This document shows, piece after piece, positions 1 to 6,377 of a DNA stretch of 6,377 bases. The notes below the pieces were generated by a model. It did no database searches, had not been told where the DNA came from, and worked only from the letters and a program-made list of their open reading frames with translations. This DNA is from Chitinophagaceae bacterium UBA4412 (GTDB taxonomy: Bacteria; Bacteroidota; Bacteroidia; Chitinophagales; Chitinophagaceae). Positions within the stretch are counted from its first letter, which is position 1, and every line of letters begins with the position of its first letter. A program made the translations under genes and the position numbers. The stretch is taken from positions 21,047-27,423 of the forward strand of contig DGQO01000284.1 of NCBI GenBank assembly GCA_002400445.1, given 5' to 3'.

Positions 1-299
1 TAAGCATCAATCATTGCTTGTGAACCAGTGGTATCAATCGTTACAATGATATCTTCTGTAGCAGGCTCAGCAGAAGCAAGCCTTACGGTAAGGAAAATAG
101 TTGATGTGTCTACGTCCACGAAATCTACACCAATGGTTCGATTATGCTCAGGGCTGAATGCAACACCGAGTTCAATCACTTTAATACCATCATTTACATT
201 ATGCCCTGTAACATGATCGTCAAAATTCTTATCCTTTAAGCAGGAGGACAGCGCCCCAAGCATAAGTACAGGAAGGATATATTTAAATATTTTGTTCAT
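1..299 (-). CDS. DUF1735-type surface lipoprotein, N-terminal part (truncated by window edge)
   Basis: Reading from the ATG at 299-297 gives 99 codons plus two bases, open to the window edge, so the C-terminus is missing. The protein begins with a lipoprotein signal peptide: MNK, a hydrophobic stretch at residues 7-18, then lipobox L17-S18-S19-C20. The residues after Cys20 are charged (K22, D23, K24, D27, D28), which resembles Bacteroidota surface-export signals. Residues about 39-99 look like the N-terminal beta-sandwich of DUF1735 (BT_3987-type) lipoproteins: an IKVIELG strand, then VDFVDVDTS, LTVRLAS and IIVTIDTTGSQAMIDA. In this family the domain usually precedes a variable binding or catalytic module, which cannot be seen here. 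The gene starts 24 bp after the SusD-type gene and is therefore probably co-transcribed as the third gene of the uptake operon. Its leader is A-rich with no Shine-Dalgarno. The likely role is accessory ligand binding at the cell surface; that is inference. The family call rests on remembered sequence pattern. Confidence 0.78.
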   Translation of the reverse strand, partial: MNKIFKYILPVLMLGALSSCLKDKNFDDHVTGHNVNDGIKVIELGVAFSPEHNRTIGVDFVDVDTSTIFLTVRLASAEPATEDIIVTIDTTGSQAMIDA

Positions 300-323
300 A
301 GTTTTTTGTTTATTTAATGATGA

Positions 324-1826
324 CTAAAGATCCCAAAAAATACCTGAAGTAAACGGATTAGGATCATTTTGAGCAGCTACATTATTTGGATTATAATCAT
401 ACTCCGTTTTTGGATACCTGTAGCGCAAAGGAATGTTTGGACCTACACTTGGTGAAAGTGATTTTGGTATTGCAGGGAAACCAGTTCTCCTGTAATCTGT
501 CCAGCCTTCAAGGTTATTCAAACCAACCAGGCCGAGGTATTTTTGCACGATAATCAATTTAATTTTATCTGAGTTACCAGCAGCATTCCAGTCTGCAAAT
601 GGTGTTGCTAAATAGGTGTTAGCTGTAGCTACAGCATTGGTTACGCCCAGGTAAATGAAAGACTCCCGAACGGCATCTTCATATGCAGTCTTGGCGTTTC
701 CACTTAACCAGGTACGCTGAATGGCCTCGGCCTGAAGAAATTTACTCTCCACAGAAGTGAATAGCCACTGATCCTGGGAGAAACTCCTAGCCAAACCCGG
801 TCCACCAACTCCTGAAGAATTTTCAGACTTTGGGTTATTTGGGTTAGGATCTACAAAACCATAATCATAGCCAAAATAGGTATTACCAGATAATGGCTTA
901 GCTGCAGGATCGAAAACATACTGGTACCTGATATCCAGGTTATCCCGATACAGTTTCAAAACAAAGTTGTTTGCCCTGTTGTATTTATCATTAGCAACAC
1001 CGGCTATATCTGCCTTATAAGTATCCCAGAAAGGATTCTGCTGGCTTATGCCCGCCGTATTTTTTGCTTTTGCATACCCTGGATTTACTGCAGCAGTTTC
1101 TCCACTCTGCAAAAAGCCTTCGGCAGTAATTTTCGAAAGTTCAGCAGCGTGATTAAAAGAACTTACCTGTGAAAGGTGAACCACTAATTTCAGACGTTGT
1201 GTGTTAATGAATTTCTTCCACTTTGTAATATTGCCTTTAAACATAATGTCAGCTTTGGCAATGTTCACATCTTTACCGGGAACAACTCCATCAAGCAATA
1301 CCAAAGCTTTATCTAACTGCAGAAAAAGATCTGCGTAAATGTCAGCACCTTTATCATAAGCGGGGGTAATATTCCCAACAAGATCAAAGGCTTTCGAATA
1401 AGGCACGTTATTAAAAATATCTACGAGATTTTGAAAGCCTACGGTTTTCATTGTTTTGGCAATAGCCTCATAAAATTTCTGACCGCTTGCATTGGCTTTC
1501 TTTTCCATTACGTCATAATCATAAAGGTTGTCATACCAAAAAGCCCATGTACCATTGCCAAAAGTGGTAGTAATGTTATAGGATTCTTCTTCAGAAGTAG
1601 GGCCATAGTCGCCTCCACGTGTCCAACGACCCGTCCAGCGGGCTAATACAGCATAACCAGAACCTACCTGTGCAGCAGTTCTTGTTAAGGCCGTGGGGAG
1701 AAGAAGATCCGGTGTTACCGACTCTGTAGTCGGTGAGTTCGGATTCTGGTTGATATCGAGGTAGCTTTTTGTACATCCACCTAAGAAGATGAATGACAAC
1801 AGCACCAAATAATATATTTTTTTCAT
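324..1826 (-). CDS. SusD/RagB-type nutrient-binding outer-membrane lipoprotein (SusD-like_2)
   Basis: This 500-residue protein is the surface lipoprotein partner of the SusC-type transporter just upstream. In this family the SusD protein forms a lid on the TonB-dependent barrel and captures the ligand. The signal peptide (MKK, hydrophobic residues 5-16) ends in lipobox L15-G16-G17-C18. The mature start has YLDINQNPNSP (22-32) followed by DLLLPTAL, the usual opening of the SusD-like_2 subgroup (PF12771) rather than classical SusD. The C-terminal part has IIVQKYL (425-431), EGWTDYRRTGFP (440-451) and LRYRYPKTEYDYNPNN (467-482), all hallmarks of that subgroup. The length matches the family's roughly 450-550 residues and the frame is intact. 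The start ATG lies 32 bp after the transporter stop, with an A-rich leader and no Shine-Dalgarno, and the stop is TAG. The ligand cannot be inferred: this subgroup occurs in both glycan-type and peptide-type loci. Confidence 0.95.
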   Translation of the reverse strand: MKKIYYLVLLSFIFLGGCTKSYLDINQNPNSPTTESVTPDLLLPTALTRTAAQVGSGYAVLARWTGRWTRGGDYGPTSEEESYNITTTFGNGTWAFWYDNLYDYDVMEKKANASGQKFYEAIAKTMKTVGFQNLVDIFNNVPYSKAFDLVGNITPAYDKGADIYADLFLQLDKALVLLDGVVPGKDVNIAKADIMFKGNITKWKKFINTQRLKLVVHLSQVSSFNHAAELSKITAEGFLQSGETAAVNPGYAKAKNTAGISQQNPFWDTYKADIAGVANDKYNRANNFVLKLYRDNLDIRYQYVFDPAAKPLSGNTYFGYDYGFVDPNPNNPKSENSSGVGGPGLARSFSQDQWLFTSVESKFLQAEAIQRTWLSGNAKTAYEDAVRESFIYLGVTNAVATANTYLATPFADWNAAGNSDKIKLIIVQKYLGLVGLNNLEGWTDYRRTGFPAIPKSLSPSVGPNIPLRYRYPKTEYDYNPNNVAAQNDPNPFTSGIFWDL

Positions 1827-1858
1827 ACTTTTTTAATTTTCAGTTTAGAACGGGGTTT

Positions 1859-4800
1859 TTAGAATGTGGCTGTTACATTAAGACCGATAACCCTTGTTGG
1901 TGGATTAATCTGTGAATTGCTTACACCACTTGTATTTCCTGTTGTAAAGTTAAAGTCTGGATCAGTAAACTGATTAGACTGTGGCAACCACAGGAACAAG
2001 TTTCTTGCATTTAAGTTCACATTCAGGCCTTTAATTACATTTTGACCAGCAAACACGCTAGCAGGAAAATCATAGCCTAATGACACTTCTCTTATTCTCC
2101 ATGAATCTGCACTGATGAGGAAGTTCGAATTTACATCACGATACACCGTAGTATAAAAGTTGTTTACGTCATTGATAGTAACGTTCGTGTTCGGTACGAA
2201 TTTACCTGTTCCATCATCATATACTGAATTTGGAAATACAAATCTTTCCCTGTGATTCTGAGCAGTGGTAGCAGATACACCCGTCCAGGCCATTGCAGAA
2301 CCAATGTTAGCGTAAGCCATGTGGCCACCACGATATTCAGCTACTGCAGAAAGCGTAACACCTTTATAACTGAATGAAGGATTTAGTCCGAGTATCCAGG
2401 TAGGAGAAGTACGACCATACATTTTTGTTGTAGGATCAGCTTTTGGCAAACCTGAAACACGATCCACCACTACATGACCCGCATCGTCCCGAACATAATC
2501 ACTCGCCAAAAATACAAATGCTGGCTGGCCAACAATCGCATAGTTAGCAGCAGTGGTATAACCACCTGCAAACAGCCTGTCTAAACCAGCATAGATAGAG
2601 TTCACTTTACTGGTATTATAGGAAGCATTGGTTTTCAAGTCAAAACGCACATCTCCAAGATTTACCAGTGGAGTAAATTTCAAGTCCATCTCAATACCTT
2701 TATTAGTAAAGGCCGCAGCATTTACAACTGCATTGGTATAACCCGTTGCAGAAGAAAGAGCTACACTGATGATTTGTTGAGTATTGTCCTGGTTGTAAGC
2801 AGCAACTTCCAGGTTGATCCTGTTTTTAAGTAAGCCTAATTCAATGCCCACTTCCTGGCTATTGATAAACTCAGGCTTAAGATTTGGGTTAAACGCTGAG
2901 TTGTTAGCGGTAAAGCCAGGCACATTATAAGGGAAACCAGAAGCTGTACCACTAAAAGTAGAAGCAAGTTGGTAAGCACCTATATCAGCATTTGCTGTTT
3001 TGTTAACTGACCCACGTAGCTTCAGGTAAGAAATTACCGGGTTGTTATTCAGGCCCGGGATCGCATCACTCAATACCAATGAAAGGTTTACACCAGGATA
3101 GAAAAAGCTATTGTTGTCTGAAGAGAACACAGAAGCCCAATCATTACGGGCAGTGAATTCAGCATTAGCCCAGCCCTTGTATCCGATTCCAAGAGAACCG
3201 TAAACAGACATACTGCGTGTTTTAGAATAGCTGTTTCCGCCTTTTGTTCCACCCACACCATTTGTAATGGCAAACAATTCTGGAACTACCAGGTTTTCTG
3301 CACCTACACTTGAACTACGACCTTCTGATTCTCTGACGTAGTGACCTGCAATTACGTTGAATTTAAAATCACGTACTGACTTATTCCAGTTACCAAACAC
3401 TTCAGAAGAAAGTCTGCTGCTCCTGCTGCTACCATAAGTTACAGCACCCGGAATGGGGGTAACGGTATTTGCGTTAGTGGCATCAGATGTAATCTGACCT
3501 TTAGAAGTTCTTGTTGTGTTGATATTACGGAAAGTACCTGCGAGTCTCCAGGTAAAGGCCAATGAACTACTGGCTTTTACGCTAAGATCCAGGTTACTAA
3601 TCAGGTCATCTCTCACGCCTTTCTGCCTCCAGTTATCCAAAGCAACATACGGATTCAGACCGTAGTGGTTAAAGTAGGTGTCATACTTTGCAAATGGATT
3701 GTCTTTAAAATTCTTATAAGAGGTAATAGGAACATGTGCAGGTGTATTAAAGATGAGGTTAAGTAAACCGTCATTTAAACCTACGTTATTAGCAGAGTTG
3801 TAATCTCCCATGGCCGCATCATCAAATACATTATAGTTCTGCTGTACATAGTTCATACTAAGACCAGCCTTGAATTTACCATAAGTCCTATCAGAATTCA
3901 AACGGATACCGGTACGACGATTCTTATCATCTGGTACGATACCTGTGATATTGGCATCCTGGAAACTTAGGTAAAAATCTTTAACACCAAGAGAAACATC
4001 GGTTTGGTTGGTAACGCCCGTATTGAAGAATTCTTTCCTGGAATTATTCGCTTTGTAAGGCACCATTTGCTGCGTACCATCTTTAAGCGGAGAACCGAGG
4101 TTAATCATTGAACCATCAAATGCTGGTCCCCACGACCAGTTCTCATAAGGGATATAAGAACCAGAACCACCGCTTCCAAATTCATTCTGGAATTTAGGGA
4201 AGAAGGAAATACTGGTAAACTGCGTAGTATGACCAATAGTAACAACCGGGTTTGAACCACGACCGCCACGCTTGGTTGTAACTACGATTACACCATTACG
4301 GGCATCAGGTCCATAAATACCAGCACCAGAAGCACCTTTAAGGATGGTTACATCCTGTATATCCTGTGGATTGATTGAAGAAAGATAGTTGAGATCTGTT
4401 TGAACACCGTCTAACAACAACATTGGGTTGTTATTACCTGTAAGTGAACGAATACCACGAAGATTAATTTTCACGTCTTCAAATACACCATTGTTTACAG
4501 AGGTGATATTTAAACCAGATACTTTTCCTTGCAGGCCGTTAGCCACGTTTACAGGTGCAGATTGGGTTAATTCTGCGTTATTCACTTTTGCAGTAGAATA
4601 ACCCAAATCTTTTCTCTGGCGTTGAATACCAAGAGCGGTTACTACTACTTCCTGCAAATTTCCGTCTGTGCGATTCAGCACGAATACGTTATCGTCATTT
4701 TTCGAAATGCCGGTTGTAGTGCTGTTAAAGCCAGTTGCAGAAATGGTAATAGTACCTTTTGCCCGAATTGTGATGGTAAACTTACCATCTCCATCAGCAA

Positions 4801-4954
4801 TAGCTACGTTTTTAGTGCCAGTTTCGGTGATTGAAGCGGAAGGAACCGCCAACCCCTTGTCATCCAACACTTTTCCGGTCACCACCCGGCTTTGACCAAA
4901 TGCTAATACTCCACAAAGCATTAACATAGAGAACAGTGATAAAAATCTTCTCAT
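1859..4954 (-). CDS. SusC/RagA-type TonB-dependent outer-membrane transporter
   Basis: TonB-dependent importer of the SusC family, 1031 residues from the preferred ATG at 4954-4952. Residues 1-20 form a typical signal peptide (MRR, a hydrophobic core, then A-F-G before Q21). Residues about 23-94 are a carboxypeptidase-regulatory-like beta domain (VVTGKVLDDKG to VFVLN). A TonB-box-like segment LQEVVVTALG follows at 100-109. The plug spans about 110-230 and ends in the SusC signature GPDARNGVIVVTTKRG (215-230). The rest is a 22-strand-type barrel with family landmarks: RNDWAS (603-608), NPNLKPEF (689-696), WRIREVSLGYDFP (952-964), NLNARNLFLW (980-989) and a terminal Phe. There is no N-terminal STN domain, so direct anti-sigma signalling is unlikely. 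An in-frame ATG at 5002 would add 16 residues before the signal peptide and is disfavoured. The gene is the first of the operon and is followed 32 bp later by its SusD-type partner. Substrate unknown. Confidence 0.96.
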   Translation of the reverse strand: MRRFLSLFSMLMLCGVLAFGQSRVVTGKVLDDKGLAVPSASITETGTKNVAIADGDGKFTITIRAKGTITISATGFNSTTTGISKNDDNVFVLNRTDGNLQEVVVTALGIQRQRKDLGYSTAKVNNAELTQSAPVNVANGLQGKVSGLNITSVNNGVFEDVKINLRGIRSLTGNNNPMLLLDGVQTDLNYLSSINPQDIQDVTILKGASGAGIYGPDARNGVIVVTTKRGGRGSNPVVTIGHTTQFTSISFFPKFQNEFGSGGSGSYIPYENWSWGPAFDGSMINLGSPLKDGTQQMVPYKANNSRKEFFNTGVTNQTDVSLGVKDFYLSFQDANITGIVPDDKNRRTGIRLNSDRTYGKFKAGLSMNYVQQNYNVFDDAAMGDYNSANNVGLNDGLLNLIFNTPAHVPITSYKNFKDNPFAKYDTYFNHYGLNPYVALDNWRQKGVRDDLISNLDLSVKASSSLAFTWRLAGTFRNINTTRTSKGQITSDATNANTVTPIPGAVTYGSSRSSRLSSEVFGNWNKSVRDFKFNVIAGHYVRESEGRSSSVGAENLVVPELFAITNGVGGTKGGNSYSKTRSMSVYGSLGIGYKGWANAEFTARNDWASVFSSDNNSFFYPGVNLSLVLSDAIPGLNNNPVISYLKLRGSVNKTANADIGAYQLASTFSGTASGFPYNVPGFTANNSAFNPNLKPEFINSQEVGIELGLLKNRINLEVAAYNQDNTQQIISVALSSATGYTNAVVNAAAFTNKGIEMDLKFTPLVNLGDVRFDLKTNASYNTSKVNSIYAGLDRLFAGGYTTAANYAIVGQPAFVFLASDYVRDDAGHVVVDRVSGLPKADPTTKMYGRTSPTWILGLNPSFSYKGVTLSAVAEYRGGHMAYANIGSAMAWTGVSATTAQNHRERFVFPNSVYDDGTGKFVPNTNVTINDVNNFYTTVYRDVNSNFLISADSWRIREVSLGYDFPASVFAGQNVIKGLNVNLNARNLFLWLPQSNQFTDPDFNFTTGNTSGVSNSQINPPTRVIGLNVTATF

Positions 4955-5007
4955 GTGCGATTGATTAAAATTTGATGAATTGTAAAAATAAGGGAATTTC
5001 ATTTACG

Positions 5008-5037
5008 CAAATAAATTGTTAATTCCTGATAAACAAA
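5008..5037 (-). promoter_or_regulatory. Candidate Bacteroidota-type promoter for the SusC-type operon
   Basis: On the minus strand a TTTG (5037-5034) is followed after 18 bp by TTTATTTG (5015-5008). The Bacteroidota housekeeping consensus is TTTG near -33 and TAnnTTTG near -7 with a spacer of about 19 bp, so the second box matches at five of six fixed positions. Transcription would begin near 5002-5004, leaving a leader of roughly 50 nt before the ATG at 4954. This agrees with the shorter start of the transporter gene. The region is AT-rich, so a chance match is possible. Confidence 0.45.
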
Positions 5038-5051
5038 AGAATCCTGATAAA
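5024..5051 (-). repeat. 10-bp direct repeat TTTATCAGGA, two copies 18 bp apart
   Basis: On the minus strand TTTATCAGGA occurs at 5051-5042 and again at 5033-5024, with starts 18 bp apart. The downstream copy begins immediately after the putative -33 TTTG and lies in the promoter spacer; the other copy lies just upstream. A tandem pair placed this way is what an operator for a regulator of the uptake operon could look like. The repeat itself is seen directly; the regulatory role is inference. The 18-bp spacing is not a whole number of helical turns, which weakens the case for a cooperative dimer site. Confidence 0.5.
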
Positions 5052-5059
5052 TCTCATGG

Positions 5060-5103
5060 ACATTTTTTTAATGCGAGATGCTGCATAAAGACTTAAAAAA
5101 TGT
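5060..5103 (-). terminator. AT-rich inverted repeat at the end of the barrel gene, possible terminator or 3' mRNA-end hairpin
   Basis: The arms ACATTTTTTTAA (5060-5071) and TTAAAAAATGT (5093-5103, plus strand) are complementary over 11 bp with one bulged base. They enclose 21 bp that themselves carry a short TGC/GCA pairing. The repeat touches the last base of the barrel gene's TAA stop codon, so it sits where a terminator or mRNA-stabilising hairpin is expected. No U-tract follows the distal arm in the minus-strand transcript, so it is not a canonical intrinsic terminator. The arms are mostly A/T, so the hairpin would be weak. Confidence 0.35.
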
Positions 5104-6377
5104 TAAAAACTATACAATAACTGCAATTTTACCTCTGTCCGGTGGTTTGAATTCAACTGGTCGAGCCCTGAACCAATCATGTCCTGACCTGGATAAATAG
5201 TACGGGCTATACGTGCCCAGGCGGTAAGATTCCGGGTAATATCATAATTCACGTTCAAATAAGTACGGTAGCCCTTCCCATAAAATACCGGGATACTATA
5301 ACTATATAACACATCATTTTCATAAGCGTAAAGCCGGCTATTATAGTCGTCCGTTTCAAAATATTGCAACCGGATATTTCCGCTAATGCGGGATAATATT
5401 GGCTTGTACAAAACGTCTGTGTACAGGAGAAATCCTTCCGAAGGAGCTGCACCTTTCTGGTCAAACCAAATCATTTGAGCCCTTGATCTGATGGTTATTG
5501 CCGGGGTAATTTTGTATGCGAAATGCACCCGAAGATCTTTTTTGGGCTGCATAGTTACCTGGCTAAGTGGCAGGCCATCGGGGTTTGTATTCAGCGCTTT
5601 GGTTTCTTGCTTGTAACGTCCATAAATTTCAAACTGCTTATTTGGCTTATAATTGACCTGCAGCATAAAATCCTTACCATCTGAAGGAGAATTTACCCGG
5701 TATCTGAGAAAAGGAAAGTGGTACACATCGCCATAAGCATCAATGCGCCAACTCGTAGCGGGCCTGATACTGATGCCGGCGAAAAACCCTTTCTCATTAG
5801 TGGGATAAGTACTTTCCGTAAAAGCACTCGTATATAATGATTGGTAGCCCTTGCTGATGTTGCGATACAAGAAACTCATATCCACGTTTGCCGCCACACT
5901 GAGCAGCAAGCCGTTTACAAAAGCAAGATAATTTTTGTTGGTAGTGGCTGCTTCTCCAAAAAAGTGAAGGTTGCGATAAGTAAAACTATAATCTGTGCTA
6001 TAATTTCCAAACTGTTTACCTGCAAGAGCGAAATAATTGTAAGGATCCTGGGTCTTTTGCAGTGGATACTTAAATTGGTATTGTATCCCATTAAGCCCGA
6101 TATGCAGTCTTTTAAGCTGCAGGGAGAAATTACCACCAAAAGCAAGTTGACGCTGGCTGCCTTTATCTTCTAATTCACTATTGGTGCGATGAAACCCGGA
6201 AGTTTGTAACGAAGAAATGTATTCTTCCTGGCTGCTCAGCGTATCTGCTGCATTAAAATTTGCATCCACTTTTCTGAGAGATCCAAAAATTGTCGCCTGC
6301 CAATTTCGGCGACCAACCGTGATGCCTGCTCCCCGATGAAAATAAATTTCACCAGACGAATTATAGGGCCGCAAAAC
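5103..6377 (-). CDS. Outer-membrane beta-barrel-like protein, C-terminal part, of the Bacteroidota helix-hairpin-helix (ComEA-like) protein type
   Basis: The frame is open from the window edge to a TAA at 5105-5103, giving 424 residues; the 5' end is missing. The TTG at 6374-6372 is only an internal Leu codon (the reading is V-L-R-P-Y-N-S), not a start. The visible part is rich in alternating aromatic/polar beta strands and ends in LQLLYSF with terminal Phe, as expected for an outer-membrane barrel. Segments I recognise from Bacteroidota proteins annotated as helix-hairpin-helix domain-containing are FHRTNSELEDK (fragment residues 62-72), FPFLRYRVNSPSDGKDF (221-237), YNSRLYAYENDVLYSYSIP (345-363) and MIGSGLDQLNSNHRTEVK (400-417). 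In those proteins the short helix-hairpin-helix repeats lie N-terminally and would be outside this window, so they are not seen here. Function is not established; a link to DNA handling is suggested only by the absent domain. The gene is on the same strand as the uptake operon but 148 bp away, so it is probably a separate unit. Confidence 0.72.
   Translation of the reverse strand, partial: VLRPYNSSGEIYFHRGAGITVGRRNWQATIFGSLRKVDANFNAADTLSSQEEYISSLQTSGFHRTNSELEDKGSQRQLAFGGNFSLQLKRLHIGLNGIQYQFKYPLQKTQDPYNYFALAGKQFGNYSTDYSFTYRNLHFFGEAATTNKNYLAFVNGLLLSVAANVDMSFLYRNISKGYQSLYTSAFTESTYPTNEKGFFAGISIRPATSWRIDAYGDVYHFPFLRYRVNSPSDGKDFMLQVNYKPNKQFEIYGRYKQETKALNTNPDGLPLSQVTMQPKKDLRVHFAYKITPAITIRSRAQMIWFDQKGAAPSEGFLLYTDVLYKPILSRISGNIRLQYFETDDYNSRLYAYENDVLYSYSIPVFYGKGYRTYLNVNYDITRNLTAWARIARTIYPGQDMIGSGLDQLNSNHRTEVKLQLLYSF

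Noticed and set aside
28..216. Plus-strand open frame of 62 codons
   Set aside because: It is antisense to the DUF1735-type lipoprotein, has no recognisable domain, and its composition is explained by the opposite strand.
300..323. Separate promoter or terminator between the SusD-type and DUF1735 genes
   Set aside because: The 24-bp gap is an A-rich leader with no hairpin and no room for a TTTG/TAnnTTTG pair.
1431..1646. Plus-strand open frame and an overlapping minus-strand frame (1591-1776) inside the SusD-type gene
   Set aside because: Both lie wholly within a clearly coding gene in other frames and show no family features.
1800..1858. Promoter-like TATTATTTG at the start of the SusD-type gene
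   Set aside because: The spacing within the box does not fit TAnnTTTG and it lies inside the coding start. The gene is better explained by co-transcription with the SusC-type gene.
4622..4895. Two overlapping plus-strand open frames (4622-4834 and 4668-4895) opposite the 5' part of the SusC-type gene
   Set aside because: Antisense RNAs are known near some uptake operons, but these frames show no promoter, leader or protein signature.
4910..4925. Possible lipobox (L-M-L-C) in the SusC-type signal peptide
   Set aside because: The residue before Cys is Leu rather than Gly, Ala or Ser, and SusC-type barrels use ordinary signal peptidase I, with A-F-G before Gln21 as a plausible cleavage site.
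5841..6173. Plus-strand 110-codon frame and minus-strand frame 5915-6145 inside the barrel gene
   Set aside because: Both overlap a well-patterned barrel coding frame; the translations have no recognisable domain and look like shadow frames.
6372..6374. TTG as a possible start of the barrel gene
   Set aside because: The frame stays open to the window edge (the preceding codon is GTT, Val), and the context V-L-R-P-Y looks like the interior of the family sequence. The gene is 5'-truncated.

Overview
The window comes from a Bacteroidota genome. The likely group is the Sphingobacteriales or Chitinophagales (Pedobacter- or Chitinophaga-like); this is inferred from protein families, A-rich leaders without Shine-Dalgarno sequences, moderate GC and a Bacteroidota-type promoter candidate. 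It was not confirmed by any search. All four recognisable genes lie on the minus strand, so transcription runs from high to low coordinates.

Layout in transcription order: (1) 6377-5103 is the C-terminal part of an outer-membrane beta-barrel-like protein. It resembles the Bacteroidota proteins that carry an N-terminal helix-hairpin-helix (ComEA-like) region, and its 5' end lies outside the window. (2) 5102-4955 is a 148-bp intergenic region. It holds an AT-rich inverted repeat touching the upstream stop codon, a 10-bp direct repeat, and a candidate promoter for the next gene. (3) 4954-1859 is a SusC/RagA-type TonB-dependent transporter. (4) 1826-324 is its partner, a SusD/RagB-type lipoprotein of the SusD-like_2 kind. 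(5) 299-1 is the N-terminal part of a DUF1735-type lipoprotein, cut by the window edge.

Genes 3 to 5 are separated by only 32 and 24 bp and very probably form one operon, the core of a nutrient (glycan or peptide) uptake locus. The SusD-like lipoprotein would close over the SusC-like barrel and capture an oligomer at the cell surface. SusC would import it using TonB energy, and the DUF1735 lipoprotein would be an accessory surface binding protein. No hydrolase, regulator or sigma/anti-sigma pair is visible, so the substrate cannot be named. The barrel gene upstream looks unrelated to uptake and is probably a separate transcription unit.

I see no tRNA, rRNA, CRISPR array, insertion sequence or phage gene. 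The coding content is ordinary for Bacteroidota. The most interesting non-coding structure is in the susC-type upstream region.
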